A stretch of 64,000 nucleotides of DNA from Chlorella sorokiniana (lineage: Eukaryota; Chlorophyta; Trebouxiophyceae; Chlorellales; Chlorellaceae), in assembly GCA_025917655.1 (NCBI GenBank), contig CP084611.1:4154001-4218000 (forward strand), read 5' to 3'. The position numbers and the translations under genes are program-made. This document shows, one piece after another, positions 49,101 through 61,100 of this stretch. Numbering within the stretch: the stretch's first letter is position 1; each line of letters opens with the position of its first letter. The notes under the pieces were generated by a model. The model worked only from the letters and a program-made list of their open reading frames with translations, was not told where the DNA came from and did no database searches.

Positions 49101-52100
49101 CAGCTGCGGCTGCAGCTGCTGCTGCTGTGGATAGGGGGAGATGCTCTACGAGGTCGCCTGGGCAGCAGCAGAAGGAGGCATTGCTGCGCCTCAGCAGCGG
49201 ACTGGTGCCGTGTGCCTGGCAGCATCAGCAGACAGTCATGCACATCTGGCAGCGTCCAGCATTGCAGTGGTGCAGGGTACGCTGGCAGCTGGTGCCACTC
49301 GCCTCCACCTTGTGACTCAAAGCCAGCATGCCTTGCCAGCTCAGCCTGCAGGTAATGCAGGCACCTCCTTGGCTGGTCAGCTCTGGGGCATGATGCGCAC
49401 TGCCGCTGCTGAATGCCAGAGCCTCGAAGTTTCTGGGGCAGATTCAGACGCGCTGGCAGTCCAGCCTGCCGGCAGCCACGCAGCGGCGGTGCTAATGGCT
49501 GGCAGCCAGATGGATGAGCGCGCAGCTTCGCCATTTGATGGATATGGCACATCTGTGGCAGGCGGCTCCGTGTACCTGCCCCTCATGCATCCCAGCGCAG
49601 CCACGAGCAGCCCCGCGCCCTTCCAGCTGTTCCCCCAGCCGCGCGGGCGCTGCAGAACCTGGCGCCGCTGCCCGTGGATGCCAGCGCCGCAGCCCTGGCC
49701 CCCGGCCAGGTGCTGGTGGCTGTGCGGGCGGTGGGCATCAACTTCCGGGACGTGCTCAACGTGCTGGGCATGTACCCGGGGATCCGGGGCCGCCGGGAGG
49801 GGACTGCGCGGGCGTTGTGGTTGCAGCAGGCCCTGGATCCAGCCTGTCAGTCGGCCAACCGGTGTTTGGTCTGGCAGCCGGCAGCCTGGGCAGCCACGTC
49901 GTTGCGTCAGCAAAAACGGTGGTGCCGCTGCCAGGCCTGCTCAGCTTCGAGGCGGCTGCCAGCATGCCCACCGTGTTTGTCACAGTGGATGCCGCTCTGC
50001 ACCGCTGTGCAGCCATGAGGCCTTGGGACCGCGTGCTGGTGCATGCGGCGGCAGGAGGCGTGGGCCTGGCGGCCATGCAGGTTGTGGAGGCGGCAGGCGC
50101 GGTGCCGCTTGCCACTGCTGGCAGCAGCAACAAGCGGGCGCTGCTGCGCTCCCTCGGCGTGAAACAGCTGGCCAGCTCACGCGACACAACGTTCGTTGAC
50201 CACTTCTGCCAGCTGGAAGGGCAGGAGCCCAGCGTGGTGCTCAACAGCCTGACGAGCAGCGGCATGGTGGCGGGGTCGTTGGCGGCGCTCAGCGCTGGCG
50301 GGCGCTTTGTGGAGATTAGCAAGCGCGATATATGGAGCCCGGCGCGTGTTGCCCAAGGTGGGTGGGAAAGAAATAGTTTGGGTTTTGGTTGCCAAAAACA
50401 CAGCTACAAACTATGTGGGGGACAGGCTCCAGCCCCACGGCTTGATTGTCGGACCATGAGTTGTTGTTTGATCATGTGGTTCGATTGTGAATGTTCGATC
50501 CGATTGAACCTCAGGCTGCCCCTCCCCTTCAGCTGCCTGTCTTTTCGTCCAATCGAAGCTCGACTGATATGCAATGAACCCGATTGTGCCCTTTTCCTCG
50601 AAAATTCGATTCCATTTACCTGCACTTCAATCGGTATCTTTCAGCAGTTCTGTAACTCCCGTTTGTTCTTTGTCCTAAACCTGTAGTTGATTCTTACATG
50701 CTGCTGTCCTTCCCCTCGCTGCCTGCCCTGCAGAGCGCCCGACGTGGCCTACTCCCTGGTGGCGGTGGACTTCATGTCTGAGGCGGCCCTGCACGCCGCC
50801 CTGTCGCGCGTGGCGGCGGCGGCAGCGACCGGCAGGGTGCACCCCTGCCCCTCATCGCTCACAGCATGGGTGCCGCCACCGCGGCCCTGCGGCAGATGAG
50901 CCAGGCCCGCCACGTGGGCAAGGTGGTGGTGCGTGTGCCCGCTGGGCACCGGGAGCCGCGCGCAGCGGGCCGCGTGGTGGTCACAGGAGGCCTGGGCACC
51001 CTCGGCCAGCTCGTGGCTGGCTGGCTGCAGCAGCGCGGCGTCGTCAGCGTTGAGCTGCTGGGTCGCAGCGGCATGGCGGCCGCGGACTTCGTGTCAACCA
51101 TCGGCTCAGCCTCGGCCGTTGGAGCAGTCAGCATTCGAAAAGCAGACATCAGCCTGGCAGAGGACCTGGCGCCTGCCCTGGCTGGCGAGCGGACCAGCAG
51201 GCGGCCGCTGGAGCTGCAGGCTATCCTGCATGCCAGCGGCGTGCTGTCCGATGCCACGTTTTCCAACCAGACGCTCGCCGGCATCCGGCAGGTGCTTGCA
51301 CCCAAGGTGCTCCCGGCATCCGCTGGCGGCGCACCCTGGCCAGCAGCCCTGCCGTCTCCGAGGTGCTCTTTTCCTCTGTGGCGGCACTGCTGGGTGCCCC
51401 CGGTCAGGCCAACTACAGCACGGCCAATGCGGCCCTGGATGTCATGGCTCAGCGTGCGCAGCAGGCAGGCCTGGCCAGCACCAGCGTGCAGTGGGGCGCC
51501 TGGGCGGGCGGTGGCATGGCTTCAGCCGAGACGGCGGCGCGTGTGGAGCGCATGGGCATGGCAATGGTCACTTCGGAGGCAGGCCTGGCGGCGCTCGAGG
51601 GCCTGCTGGCACGCGTGACAGCGGCGCCCGTGGTAGGTGCCAGCCCCTTCAACTGGCCGCGGTTCCTGCAACGCCTCCAGCCCAGGCAGCGCACCCAGCT
51701 GTTTGACAGCTTTGTGTGGTCATCCGCTGCTGCGACAGCGTCGGGGGCGCTGCCAGCTCAGCCAGCCGCCAGCCCGTCCCGGCGCTGGCAGCTGGGGCTC
51801 CGCTGAGCAGGGAGTCTGTGGCTGAGCAGGTGGCTGCAGCTGTGGTGGCTGTGATGGGTGGCCCCGTGCTACCCACTGCCTCCCTCATGGAAGCCGGCCT
51901 GGACAGCCTGGGTGCTGTGGAGCTGCGCAACAGCCTGAGCAAGCAGTTTGGGCTGGAGCTGCCCGCCACCCTCACCTTTGACTACCCTACCTCGGCGGCA
52001 ATCGCAGACTTCATTGCCGGCTGCATCGTGCCCCTGGCAGCAGCTGCCGACTCCAATGCCGAGGGAACTGCAGCTGGCGGTGTGGCCCAGGCCTCACAGC

Positions 52101-55100
52101 TGGTGCCAGCGGGCGTGGCCAGGGCAGGCATCGCACTCACTGGCCTCAGCCTGCGCTTTGCGGGCGGCATGGACAGCCTGGAGGGCTTGCACCTTGCACT
52201 GGACACCATGCCTGAGCTGCAGACAGCCGGACCTGAACCCCGCTGGCAAACAGGTGCCGCTCCTGCTTGCCCACCAGAAAATCCTGCTGCTTCCTCCTCA
52301 ACCCCGGCCTGCTTCTGCCCCTTACTGCCTGCAGATTTGCACTACAGCCCATCGGGTGGCATCGGCAAGATAGCCTCTCGCTTTGCCACGTTCGTTCACT
52401 CCACTTTCCACTTTGACCACGATGCATTCGGCTTGTCAGGTGAGTGCAGCACCACCTTCGTTGAAGGGAAGACAAGCATGAAGGCGGCGTGAAACTGCAT
52501 CATGCCGCTTTCTGTGATGTGCAGTGAGCGAGGCAGCCCTGATGGACCCCCAACAACGTGTGCTGCTGGAGGAAACTGTGTCGGCCTTCCGTGCTGCCGG
52601 CCACTCTGCGGATGCCCTGTTGGGCAGCCCCACCGGCGTGTTTGTCGGCTGCATCTGGCTCGAGTATGCAGACCTGCTGACCAGCGCCGGCAGCCTGCCG
52701 GGCGCCTACATGGTTACAGGTGGGTGGGAGCGCAATGGGTGGAAGGTGCAGCTGGCTCCCTCGAAACAATAACGATGTTCATGTGTTCCACCTGCAGGCA
52801 ACGGCCTCGCCTTCATGTCCGGGCGTGTGTCGTACTCGCTGGGCCTTGTGGGCCCTTGCGTGCCCACCAACACAGCCTGCTCGTCCTCGCTGGTGGCCTG
52901 GCACCTGGCCTCTCGGGGCATTGCACTTGTGAGCAGCCGGCATGCTGCTGCCGGTTGGCCTGAGTTGCTGCTGTGGCGGAAGGCAGACAGCTAAGCCTTC
53001 CTGGTGTGCTCAGTTGCCTCTTTTCGTTGTTGTGCAGGGCGACTGCGGGATGGCCACAGCATCTGGGGTCAACTCCTTGCTGCTGCCCACAGCTGCCACA
53101 TCAGCAATGACCCAAGTACACGCGCTGTCGCCTGATGGTCGTTGCAAGGCGTTTGGCAACGAGGCAGACGGTTATGGCCGCGGGGAGGGCTACACCGCTG
53201 TGGTGCTGGAGCCTGTTGCTGGCGGCACCGCCCGGTGCCCGCTCGCCTTCTTCGGCGGCAGCGCCGTCAACCAGGACGGGCGCAGCAGCGGGCTGACTGC
53301 CCCGCATGGGCCCAGCCAGCAGGCGCTGATTGTGGCAGCCATGCGGGAGGCAGGCTCGGCAGCTCTGGAGTACGTGGCCACACATGGAACCGGTGAGGCT
53401 CTGCTGCAGGGCAACTCCTGTATGAGCCCCATGTGTGTGCCGCTGGCATTCTCTCAGCATGCTGCTCTGCTTCCCTCCTGATCAGGCACGCCACTGGGAG
53501 ATCCAATCGAAACAGGGGCCCTGCGCAAGGCGGTCGCGCAGCCATCCGCGCCCACCGCTGCTGGCTTCACAGCCGGCGCCATCAAAACTCTGACGGGCCA
53601 CCTGGAGGGCACTGCCGGCCTGGCTGGCCTCCTGCTGGCCCACGTGGCGCTGCATCGCCGCTTCGCCCATGGCATGCGCTACCGCAGCATCAACCCATAT
53701 GTGGCCAACAGCTTGGGCGGCTGGTCGGTGCCGCACCGGCTGCCTGTGCAGAGCGGCCCCAGCTTCGCAGCCAACGCCGGCACCAGCTCCTTTGGCATGA
53801 GCGGCGTGAACGCTCACGCAATCATCCTCCCGCCAGCCGATGAGCAGCCAGCAGGCCGCGGCGGCCTGGCCCTTGCCAGCTGGAGCCGCAGCCTGCGGTG
53901 CTTCATTGAGGTGCTGGTGCCCCTGCACCCCCTGCTGGGCAGCGCCTCCAAGGCTCGGCAGCAGCTGCAGTTCAAACTGGCGCTGTCCAAGGCCCCGCTG
54001 GCCTTCCTCTGGGACCACCGCGTGCAGTCAGCAGCCATCATGCCTGGCGCTGCCTACTTTGAGATGGCTGCAGCTGCTGGCCGCACCCTGCTGCGGCTGG
54101 CAGAGCCCTGCGTGGCGCTCACTGGCGCAGCCATTGCCGCGCCACTGCGGCTCCCAGCGCCAGCCGAGGCTCAGGTTGTGACGGTTGCTGCAGATGTGCG
54201 GCTGGTTGCCGGCGAGGTGAGCATCAGGTCGGCAGCAGCAGGAGATTCCAAGGGCGCGGAGACGTTGCACCTGCGTGGCAGCCTGACTGCAGCCCGCGCA
54301 GTGGTCGCTTCAGTAGAGTGCTTGCCAGCTGACGGAGCATCGGGCGTTGCATTTCTGCGGATGCGGCCCGCGCTGCCTGCCTCGAGCCCCTGGACACAGC
54401 AGCAGTCTACGAGGGCCTGCGCTTGGCCGGCTTGCAGTACGGCCCTGCCTTCCGCCGGCTGCGTGGCATTGCCCAAGGGCCCAGTGCAGCTGCTGCACGC
54501 CTGGACGGCAGGGTCGCTAACGGCAGCCACGATGCCAGTGTCTCTGGCTTCCTCATGCATCCCACGCTGCTGGACAGCTGCCTGCAGCTGGGCGCCCTTG
54601 TGCCCGAGGAGGCGGCGCCAGGCGGCAGCCCATCCACGGACGGCGGCGGCGCCTTCGTGCCTGCCGGCCTGGCCGTGTACCTCATCCAGCAGCCGCTGCA
54701 GGAGGGCAGCTGCCCGGTGACTGTCGTGCGCCGCAGCCCCCAGGCAGCTCGCAGGGCGGCGGGTGCCACCTACCGAGACCACGTGCTGGTGTCGGAGACA
54801 GGCGCCGTGCTGTCTGTGCTGGACGGCTTGAGGCAAAGCAGCTGCAGGGCAGCGGCGGTGCCAGAGCAGGGACGGCAGCTGCCAAGCAGCTGCCACAGGC
54901 GGAGCTCCTGTATGAGGTGTCATGGCAGGCAGCAGTCCAGGCCGCCACAGCCCAATCGGTGCTGGATGGCGCAGCCGGCATGACCACGCTTGGCTTGCGC
55001 GACGGCGGCAGTGACCCTGTCCGCGGTGCCAGCAGCAGCCTTGCAGTGCTGCAGGCGGCGCTGGAGCAGCAGTCGGCGGCACTCCAGCTGAGCACAGTCA

Positions 55101-58100
55101 GCTCCGTGGTGGCTGGAGCCAGCTCAGCCAGTGCCATGAACGTGGGCGGCAATGCCCTCTGGGGCATGCTGCGCGCTTTTGCTCAGGAAGCTCCTGCTGT
55201 CAGCCATGGCGGAAGCCGTTGGGATCCGCAGGCCACTGTTGCTCGTGGAAGGGGTGTGGACAGCAGCCTTGTTCTTGCAGCCAGTGCCAGTGCTAAGGTT
55301 GCTGATGGTTATGGCAGCCAACTGCTTGCGGGCACAGCACTGCATGCCGTGCTCCTGCCTAGCGGCTCCGTGCAGCCTGCCCTGGCCCCATACCACTTGA
55401 TGCCAAGACCTCGCGGCGCTTTCAGGTGAAGAGGCAGGCGGGATGTCGGGCTCTGCCTCTTGCGTGCGCCAATGACTGTATAGTTCAGAGCTGTTCTGAC
55501 TGCCCTCCTGCCTGTCCCTCTTGCCCCAGAAATCTGGCTGCTGAACCTGTTGCCATTGGCACGGCTCAGCCTGGCTGGGTGGAGGTTGAGGTGAAGGCAG
55601 TGGGCATCAACTTCCGGGACGTGCTCAACGTTCTGGGCATGTACCCGGGGATCCGGGGCCGCCGGGAGGGGACTGCGCGGGCATTGTGACCCGCGTCCCG
55701 GCTGGCAGCACCACCGCCCTGAAGCCTGGCGATGCGGTGTTTGGGCTGGCAGCTGGCAGTCTTGGCAGCCACGTCATTGCATCCGCCAAAACTGTGGTGC
55801 CCATGCCTTCTTTCATCAGGCAAGCTGCCGGCGTGCACCTGCCTGCAGCTGTGGAGTGCTGCCTTCTTGCCTCACTGCCGCCCCACAAGCTGCTCACGAG
55901 GCTTGCCTCCTCGCTATCTGTGCAGCTTTGAGGAGGCCTCAAGCATGCCCACCGTCTTCATCACTGTCGACACAGCCATAAACCAGCTGGCGGCTGCCAC
56001 TCGGCAGACCGCGTGCTGGTGCATGCGGCGGCAGGGGGCGTGGGCCTGGCAGCCATGCAGGTCATCAATGCTTCAAACGCCATGCCGCTCACCACAGCGG
56101 GCAGCAGCAACAAGCGGGCGCTGCTGCGCCTGCTGGGCTGTGCCAACGTGAGCAGCTCACGAGACACCGCTTTTGTGTCGGAGCTGGCAGAAGTTGGGGG
56201 CGCCAGCGTGGTGCTCAACAGCCTCACCAGCAGCGGCATGGTGGCCGGCTCGCTGGCGGCGCTCAGCGCTGGCGGGCGCTTTGTGGAGATCAGCAAGCGC
56301 GACATCTGGAGCCCGGCGCGCGTGGCCCAAGGTGGGTGGGAGCGGAAGGGGTGAAGGCAGCAGAAGAGTAAAGGTTGGGCGAGGGAGTGATGCAGAAGGC
56401 TCGCCAGAAGATTTATGGGGTGGCTCAGCCGATTTTCTTGACTGTTTTCGGAAAGTGCTCGGTCCAAAATTCGATTGCAAGGCCTTCAAAATGTCCAAAC
56501 AAGGACACGAGAACTGAAGGGTTGAAATTCGATCTTTCAATCCGAGCGAATCTCAATTGTGCAATTTAGGTCGAACGGATTCAAGCCTCCCTCCCGTTTC
56601 GATCGGTCCCAGTTATCGGTCTCAATCGGATTTGCTTCGAGAACCCGTCTCTGCCTTTCATTGTTTGTCCCTCTTTCCTGCTCTCTGTGGTTCTGAAGCC
56701 TCCATGCTGATCTCGTTCCCACTGCAGAGCGCCCCGACGTGGCCTACTCCCTGGTGGCGGTGGACTTCATGTCGGAGGCGGCCCTGCACGCCGCCCTGTC
56801 TCGCGTGGCTGCCGGGGTGGCGGCTGGCAGCCTGCGCCCCCTCCCACAGGTCGCACACAACTTGGCGGACGCGCAGGCAGCCCTGCGCCAGATGGGCCAG
56901 GCGCGCCACGTGGGCAAGGTGGTGGTGCGGTCGCCGTCCATGTCGGCCCAGAATGGAGGGAGGAAGGGATCAGGTGGGTGGCCAGCTTGACCGCACCACC
57001 GCCTGCCATCTCTCAGGTGCATGCCACCTCCCTGCACCCACCTTGTCACGTTTGCCTCTTGCAGTCGTCATCAGCGGCGGGCTGGGCACACTAGGCACCC
57101 AAGTGGCCGCCTGGCTTGCGCAGCACCAGGTGCGCCACCTGCACCTGCTGGGCCGCAGCGGCCGCTCGGCGCCCGAAGGCCTTCAGCTGGAGGACCCCAG
57201 CGCTGCAGCGTTTGCCGCCGCCGTCACGATGGTGTTGTGCGATGCGGGCTGCTCGGAGGACGCTATGGGGCAGGCAGCAACGGCGGGCGGCGGGCAGCCG
57301 GTGCTGGGCGTGATGCATGCGGGTGGCGTGCTGGCCGACGGCGTGCTCAGCTCCCAGTCGGCTGCCACGCTGCGCGCTGTGTACGCTCCAAAGGTCGACG
57401 CCAGCACGCAGCTGGACAAGGCATTGGGCAGGCAGCCTGGTGCCTTCAAGCTGCTCTTCTCCTCCGTGGCAGCCCTGCTGGGCTCCCCCGGCCAGGCCAA
57501 CTACAGCGCGGCAAATGCGGCCCTGGATGCCATGGCTCAGCGTGCACAGCAGGCAGGCGCCATCGCGACCAGCGTGCAGTGGGGCGCCTGGGCAGGTGCC
57601 GGCATGGCAGCAGGCGATGCCTCCACGGCGGCGCGTGTGGAGCGCACCGGCATGGCCCTGCTGCTGCCTCAGCAGGGCATGGCAGTGATGCAGGGCATGT
57701 TGGAGCCTCGGCAGCACGCCAGCTCAGCACCGCCGCTGCTGGCAGCGAACGCCTTTGCTTGGGACAAGTTCATGCGCCGCTTTGGCAGCGCCGCCGCCGC
57801 GCCGCCGTTCTTTGCAGAGTTTGCTGGAAGCTCTGCGCCTGATGGTGCAGCCCCGGCAGCCACCTCAAGCGGCCTGGCAGCCGCTCGCAAGGGCCGCGCC
57901 GCCCCGGACCAGGCCTGTCAGCGGCGGACCGAAAGGCGGCTGTGCTGGGGCAGGTGCAGGAGGCTGTGGGGAGCATCCTGGGCGCCGATGTCGGCCAGGA
58001 CGAGTCCCTCATGGCGGCTGGCCTGGACAGCCTGGGTGCTGTGGAGCTCAAGAACAGCTTGAGGGCCGCCTGGGCCTGCAGCTGCCCGGCACCCTTGTGT

Positions 58101-61100
58101 TTGACTACCCCACCGTGTCAGCCCTGGCCGGCTTCATCGAGAGCCAGCTGCCGGCTGAGGAGGAGGGGCAGGAGGGAGCTGGCACGGCAGCCGACGATCA
58201 GCTGGTGCCGCTCAGCCCGCTGGCTGGACAGCCGCTGGACTCTGCGCTGCCGGCCGGCGGCGCGGTTGGGCTGGTTGGCCTGTCCAGCCGCACCGCACAG
58301 GTGGGGCCTAGCACCTGTGGTTCGGCTTGCTTGATCACGGGTGCCCCTTGTCAGTGTGGGTTTGATTGCTCTGCCCACCACGGCGCACGGCAGAAGCCAC
58401 ACACGTCCTGCCTTGTCCCGCCAATGACGCAGAACGCGGTTCTTTCTTTGGTGGCCCTGGACGCCATCTCCCCTGTGCCCTTGGAGCGCTGGGACGTGGA
58501 TGCCCTGTCGCTGGGCGCCGGGGTGCTGCCGCCCGCTTTGGCGGCTTCTTGGAAGGGGCGGATGCGTTTGACGCGGGGCCTTTGGGCTGAGCGGCGGCGA
58601 GGCCGAGCTGATGGACGCGCAGCAGCGCCTGCTGCTGGAGGCGGCGCTGGAGGCGACGTGCCACGCTGGCGCCCGGCTGGCACGGCCCGCCAGCGTGGCG
58701 GTGGCGGTGGGCATCGCCTCGGCCGAGTACAACAACTACATCGTGCCGCGCTTCTCAACCGGCGTCAGCGCCTACTCTGCCACCGGCGGCGCGCTGAGCG
58801 TGGCCAGCGGCCGCCTCAGCTACACGTTTGGCTTCAGGGGGCCGGCCGTCAGCGTGGACACTGCCTGCTCGTCTTCCCTGGTGGCCGCCCATCTGGCGGC
58901 AGGCAACGTCTTTGCCGGCGTGTGCTCCGGCGGCCTGACGGCAGGCGCCGGCCTGCTGCTGTCGCCAGACACCACTGCCATGTTCCACAAGGCCGGCATG
59001 CTGGCGGCAGACGGGCGCTGCAAGACGCTGGACGCCGCCGCCGACGGCTACGTGCGTGGCGAGGCGGTCGGCGCGGTACTCATGCAGGCCTTGCAGGGGC
59101 TGCTGACCGGGTCGCTGGCCGTGTTTGTCGGCAGCGCGGTGAACCAGGACGGGCGCAGCAGCAGCCTGACCGCCCCCAACGGCCCCAGCCAGCAGGAGGT
59201 GGCGCGCCAGGTTCTGGCGGCTGCCAGGCTGGCGGCCGCTGACGTGGCCCAGGTGCAGATGCACGGCACCGGCACCCCGCTGGGCGACCCCATCGAGGCG
59301 GGGGCGGCGGCGGCAGTGCTGGTGGATGGCGCCCGGCGGGCGCTGCCCCTCTCAGCCTTCACCTCCAAGGCCTGGCTGGGCCACACCGAGGCGGCGGCGG
59401 GCGTCATGGGCCTGACCCACTCCACTGCCGCGCTCGCACCGCCTCGCCCACGGTGGGTGCTCCTGGCTCGGCTGCCTTGCCTCCTCTGCTGTTGCGTCCG
59501 CCTCAGGGAGTCTCAAGTGTGCGGCGCCCTGCAACCTGCCGAACCAGTCTGAAAGCTTTCCGACCGCCTCCTCTCCTCCCCCAGGCATTCTGCACTTGAC
59601 CGCCCTCAACAGCCACGTCAGCGCCATCCTGGAGATGTCGGCGGCCAAGTCGGCGGCGCCAGGCTGGCACCTGCCCCGCATGGCAACCCCTGCCGCAAGC
59701 GGCGACGGCTGGACCGTGTGCGGCATCAGCTCCTTTGCCTTCCAGGGCACCAATGCCCACGCCCTGCTGCGCCAGGCTGACGTCCTCGCAGCCACAGGGC
59801 CAGCTGTGGAGCTCGCCACCCTCAGCAGACACCGCGTGTGGCTGGCGCCGCCCGTGCACGCCATGCTGCAGGCTGCGGCGGCCGCCGGCAGCGCCAGGTT
59901 TGCCCGCAAGAGGGCCTCTGCTGAGGTGGCGCTGGAGGCGGCCCTTTCGACACCGTGCTTGGCCTTCTTGTGGCAGCACACCGTGCTGGGAATGGCTGTC
60001 TTCCCTGCAACCGCGTTCCTGGAGATGGCGGCGGGAGCCACGCGGCAGCTGATCAACAGCAACGACCTGTCTGGCTCTTCACTGCGCTCGGCAGTGTTTG
60101 CCACCCCCTGACCCTCCCAGCCGCGCCAGCAGCGGCGGTGCGTGTGCGCTGCACGGTGCAGGCCGCCGCGGGCGCATTCGAGGTCAGCTCGGCAGCGGCA
60201 GCGGGTGCGGGGCAGCGCTCACACTTCTATGCCAGCCTGACCACAGCCCCGGCCAACACCTCCGCAACCGCTGGTCAGCCTCGTGCGGCCGTGCCGGCCA
60301 GCCATCTCGCGCTGTTGCCAGCCCAGAAGGGCCCGCTGGTTGCCCGGCTGGCAGTTGCCGAGGCGATTGTGCCGCCAGAGGAGCTGGGCATGAGCGTACA
60401 CCCAGCTGTGTCGGAGGCAGCCATGCACGTGGCTGTGGCCCACCAGTCGCAGCCCAAGCAGCTGCGCGTTGCCTCCAAGATGGCGGCAGTGGCCGTGCAG
60501 CTTGTGCTGAGCGAGCGGAGCGTGTGGGCCAGCAGCCTGGTTGCGGGGGCTGGGGCAGGCGTGAGGGCGGCGCCAGGGGGCGGCGGCCTGCAGGAGCAGC
60601 AGCTGTTGGGTGTCGGCGGGCTGGCGATGCGGGTGTCTGGCATGGAGACGCGCCGCCTGGTGTCCCAGGTGGGGGAGGTGCCATTCTTTGGTCTCTTGGT
60701 TAAGTTGTGAAACGACAATTTCCATGGCGGATTGACGCCTCTCATCTTCTTGTGCTTCTTGCACCTCCTCCCCGCAGCGGCCAGCCATGATGACCCCTCG
60801 CATGGCGGCCTCCCCTCACGCCGCCGAGGACGCTCCGCTCAGCCCCTTCAACCTGCAGACCCCCACACCCCGCTCTACCTGCTATCCCCCTCGGCCGACG
60901 CGGCTGCCTACGCCCTGGGCGGCGGCGGCGGCGGCCTGCCCAGCTGCCACTCCAGCGTGGAGGTGCTGGCCAGCCGCGGCGCCACGGGCGCGGGCCTGTC
61001 CCCCGAAGCCCTGCAGTCTCTGGTGGCGGAGCAGGTGGCGGCGGTGCTGGGCGGCGCGGTGGGGCCCGACGACCCGCTCATGGCGGCGGGGCTGGACAGC

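Larger units (their letters stand above)
49605..50945 (+). other. Module 8 enoylreductase ER8 (mosaic, with 376-bp AT-rich intron)
   Basis: [26 protein letters not shown] with frame break at 49778-49781, [30 protein letters not shown], the NADPH loop [15 protein letters not shown] (50038-50085), [28 protein letters not shown]. Intron 50358-50733 precedes [18 protein letters not shown]. The 5' part (49615-49828) matches ER4 and the part from 49709 to 49900 matches ER7. [10 protein letters not shown] closes the domain. Unlike ER7, no intron separates the two halves of the nucleotide-binding region. Confidence 0.9.

Noticed and set aside
9915-55652. Programmed -1 frameshifting as the preferred explanation of the ER frame breaks
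   Set aside because: Not adopted as the call: two of six sites lack the CCCGGGG heptamer, and many unrelated G/C runs in the same gene are also one base short. Kept only as a testable alternative.
27175-56727. Known transposon in the AT-rich introns
   Set aside because: No terminal inverted repeats, target-site duplications or coding remnants are visible. Shared words alone are not enough.
17700-58450. Splitting the locus into several adjacent PKS genes
   Set aside because: ACP-to-KS junctions at M4/M5, M5/M6, M6/M7, M7/M8, M8/M9 and M9/M10 lie within single open exons, and no intergenic gap, start or stop separates the modules.
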